64,000 bases of DNA, from contig JAMWET010000629.1 in NCBI GenBank assembly GCA_024036415.1, positions 62,001 to 126,000 of the forward strand. The letters run 5' to 3'. Below, piece by piece: positions 63,734 to 64,000 of this stretch (positions are counted from its first letter, which is position 1; each line of letters begins with the position of its first letter). The translations under genes and the position numbers were made by a program. The notes beneath the pieces were generated by a model that ran no database searches, was not told the origin of the DNA, and saw only the letters and a program-made list of their open reading frames with translations. The stretch is from Prochilodus magdalenae (taxonomy: Eukaryota > Chordata > Actinopteri > Characiformes > Prochilodontidae).

Positions 63734-64000
63734 ATGAGACAAGCAGAGAAGTGTCTGTCTACAGACTACAAGACCTGGCCAGGACGAAGGAGAACGGGAG
63801 GGGGTGAATTGACCCAGCAGAGCACGCTGAGGTCATCAGGAGACAGGACTAAAGGACGTGGGAGGGTCAATACAGATGTACCGAATGAGTGTGAGTGTAA
63901 TGTCTATTCTAGTGCACGTCTAAAACTAAAACCATGAATACCACAAATGAGCATAACAGGTCCACTTTAAAGAAAGACCAGCATCAGAATAGAGGTGCTG
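63734..64000. other. No gene seen
   Basis: Window edge. A 67-codon ORF here has no recognised domain. Confidence 0.45.

Overview
The window reads as repeat-dense intergenic or intronic DNA of a ray-finned fish. It is A+T-rich, carries many CT, CA, TA and GATA-type microsatellites, and holds tRNA-derived SINEs, non-LTR retrotransposon 3' ends and Tc1/mariner and hAT-like DNA elements of types known from teleosts. The DANA/HE1-type SINEs and the 'GCTGGACTGAGAATAGTCC' repeat suggest an ostariophysan, but that is inference. I could not recognise any complete host protein-coding gene. The only coding sequence with family support is transposase or reverse transcriptase debris.

Layout. 0-7 kb: two copies of a ~250-bp foldback MITE (family C), a Tc1-like deletion derivative (family B), another foldback MITE and a DANA-like SINE. 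7-11 kb: a Tc1-like deletion derivative (family A), a tRNA-derived SINE (family D) and a 5'-truncated L2-clade LINE. 11-22 kb: a 23-bp tandem repeat, a second SINE type (E), broken family B pieces, a repeat of the 'ACTGAGAATAGTCC' type split by a LINE tail, and an hAT-like MITE holding a SINE. 22-36 kb: three family A copies, three family B copies, a 21-bp minisatellite, a LINE 3' end, an LTR-like segment, a cluster of interlocking inverted repeats and a CpG-rich patch. 36-50 kb: more SINEs, a Tc1-type MITE with TA duplication, and a four-layer nest at 44.5-46.5 kb next to a transposase fragment. 50-64 kb: family A inside a TA microsatellite, a degraded IS630-type transposase gene with an intron, a 460-bp CT tract, an 83-bp tandem array, LINE 3' ends, and a pair of ~280-bp direct repeats.

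How the parts relate. Families A and B are both Tc1/mariner elements represented here only by copies carrying the same internal deletion, so both spread as deletion derivatives mobilised in trans. All five family A copies keep an uninterrupted 54-codon ORF consisting of the N-terminal helix-turn-helix region of the transposase. SINE D shares its 3' tail with the L2 LINE, and SINE E shares its tail with a different LINE 3' end, so two SINE-LINE partnerships are visible side by side. Nested insertions give a relative age order: family B is older than the LTR-like segment and the hAT MITE, which are older than the SINE.

Several repeat-free stretches are non-coding but rich in TAAT and AATTAG homeodomain-type motifs. 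They resemble conserved regulatory elements of a developmental-gene desert. This is judged by eye only and needs alignment to other fish.
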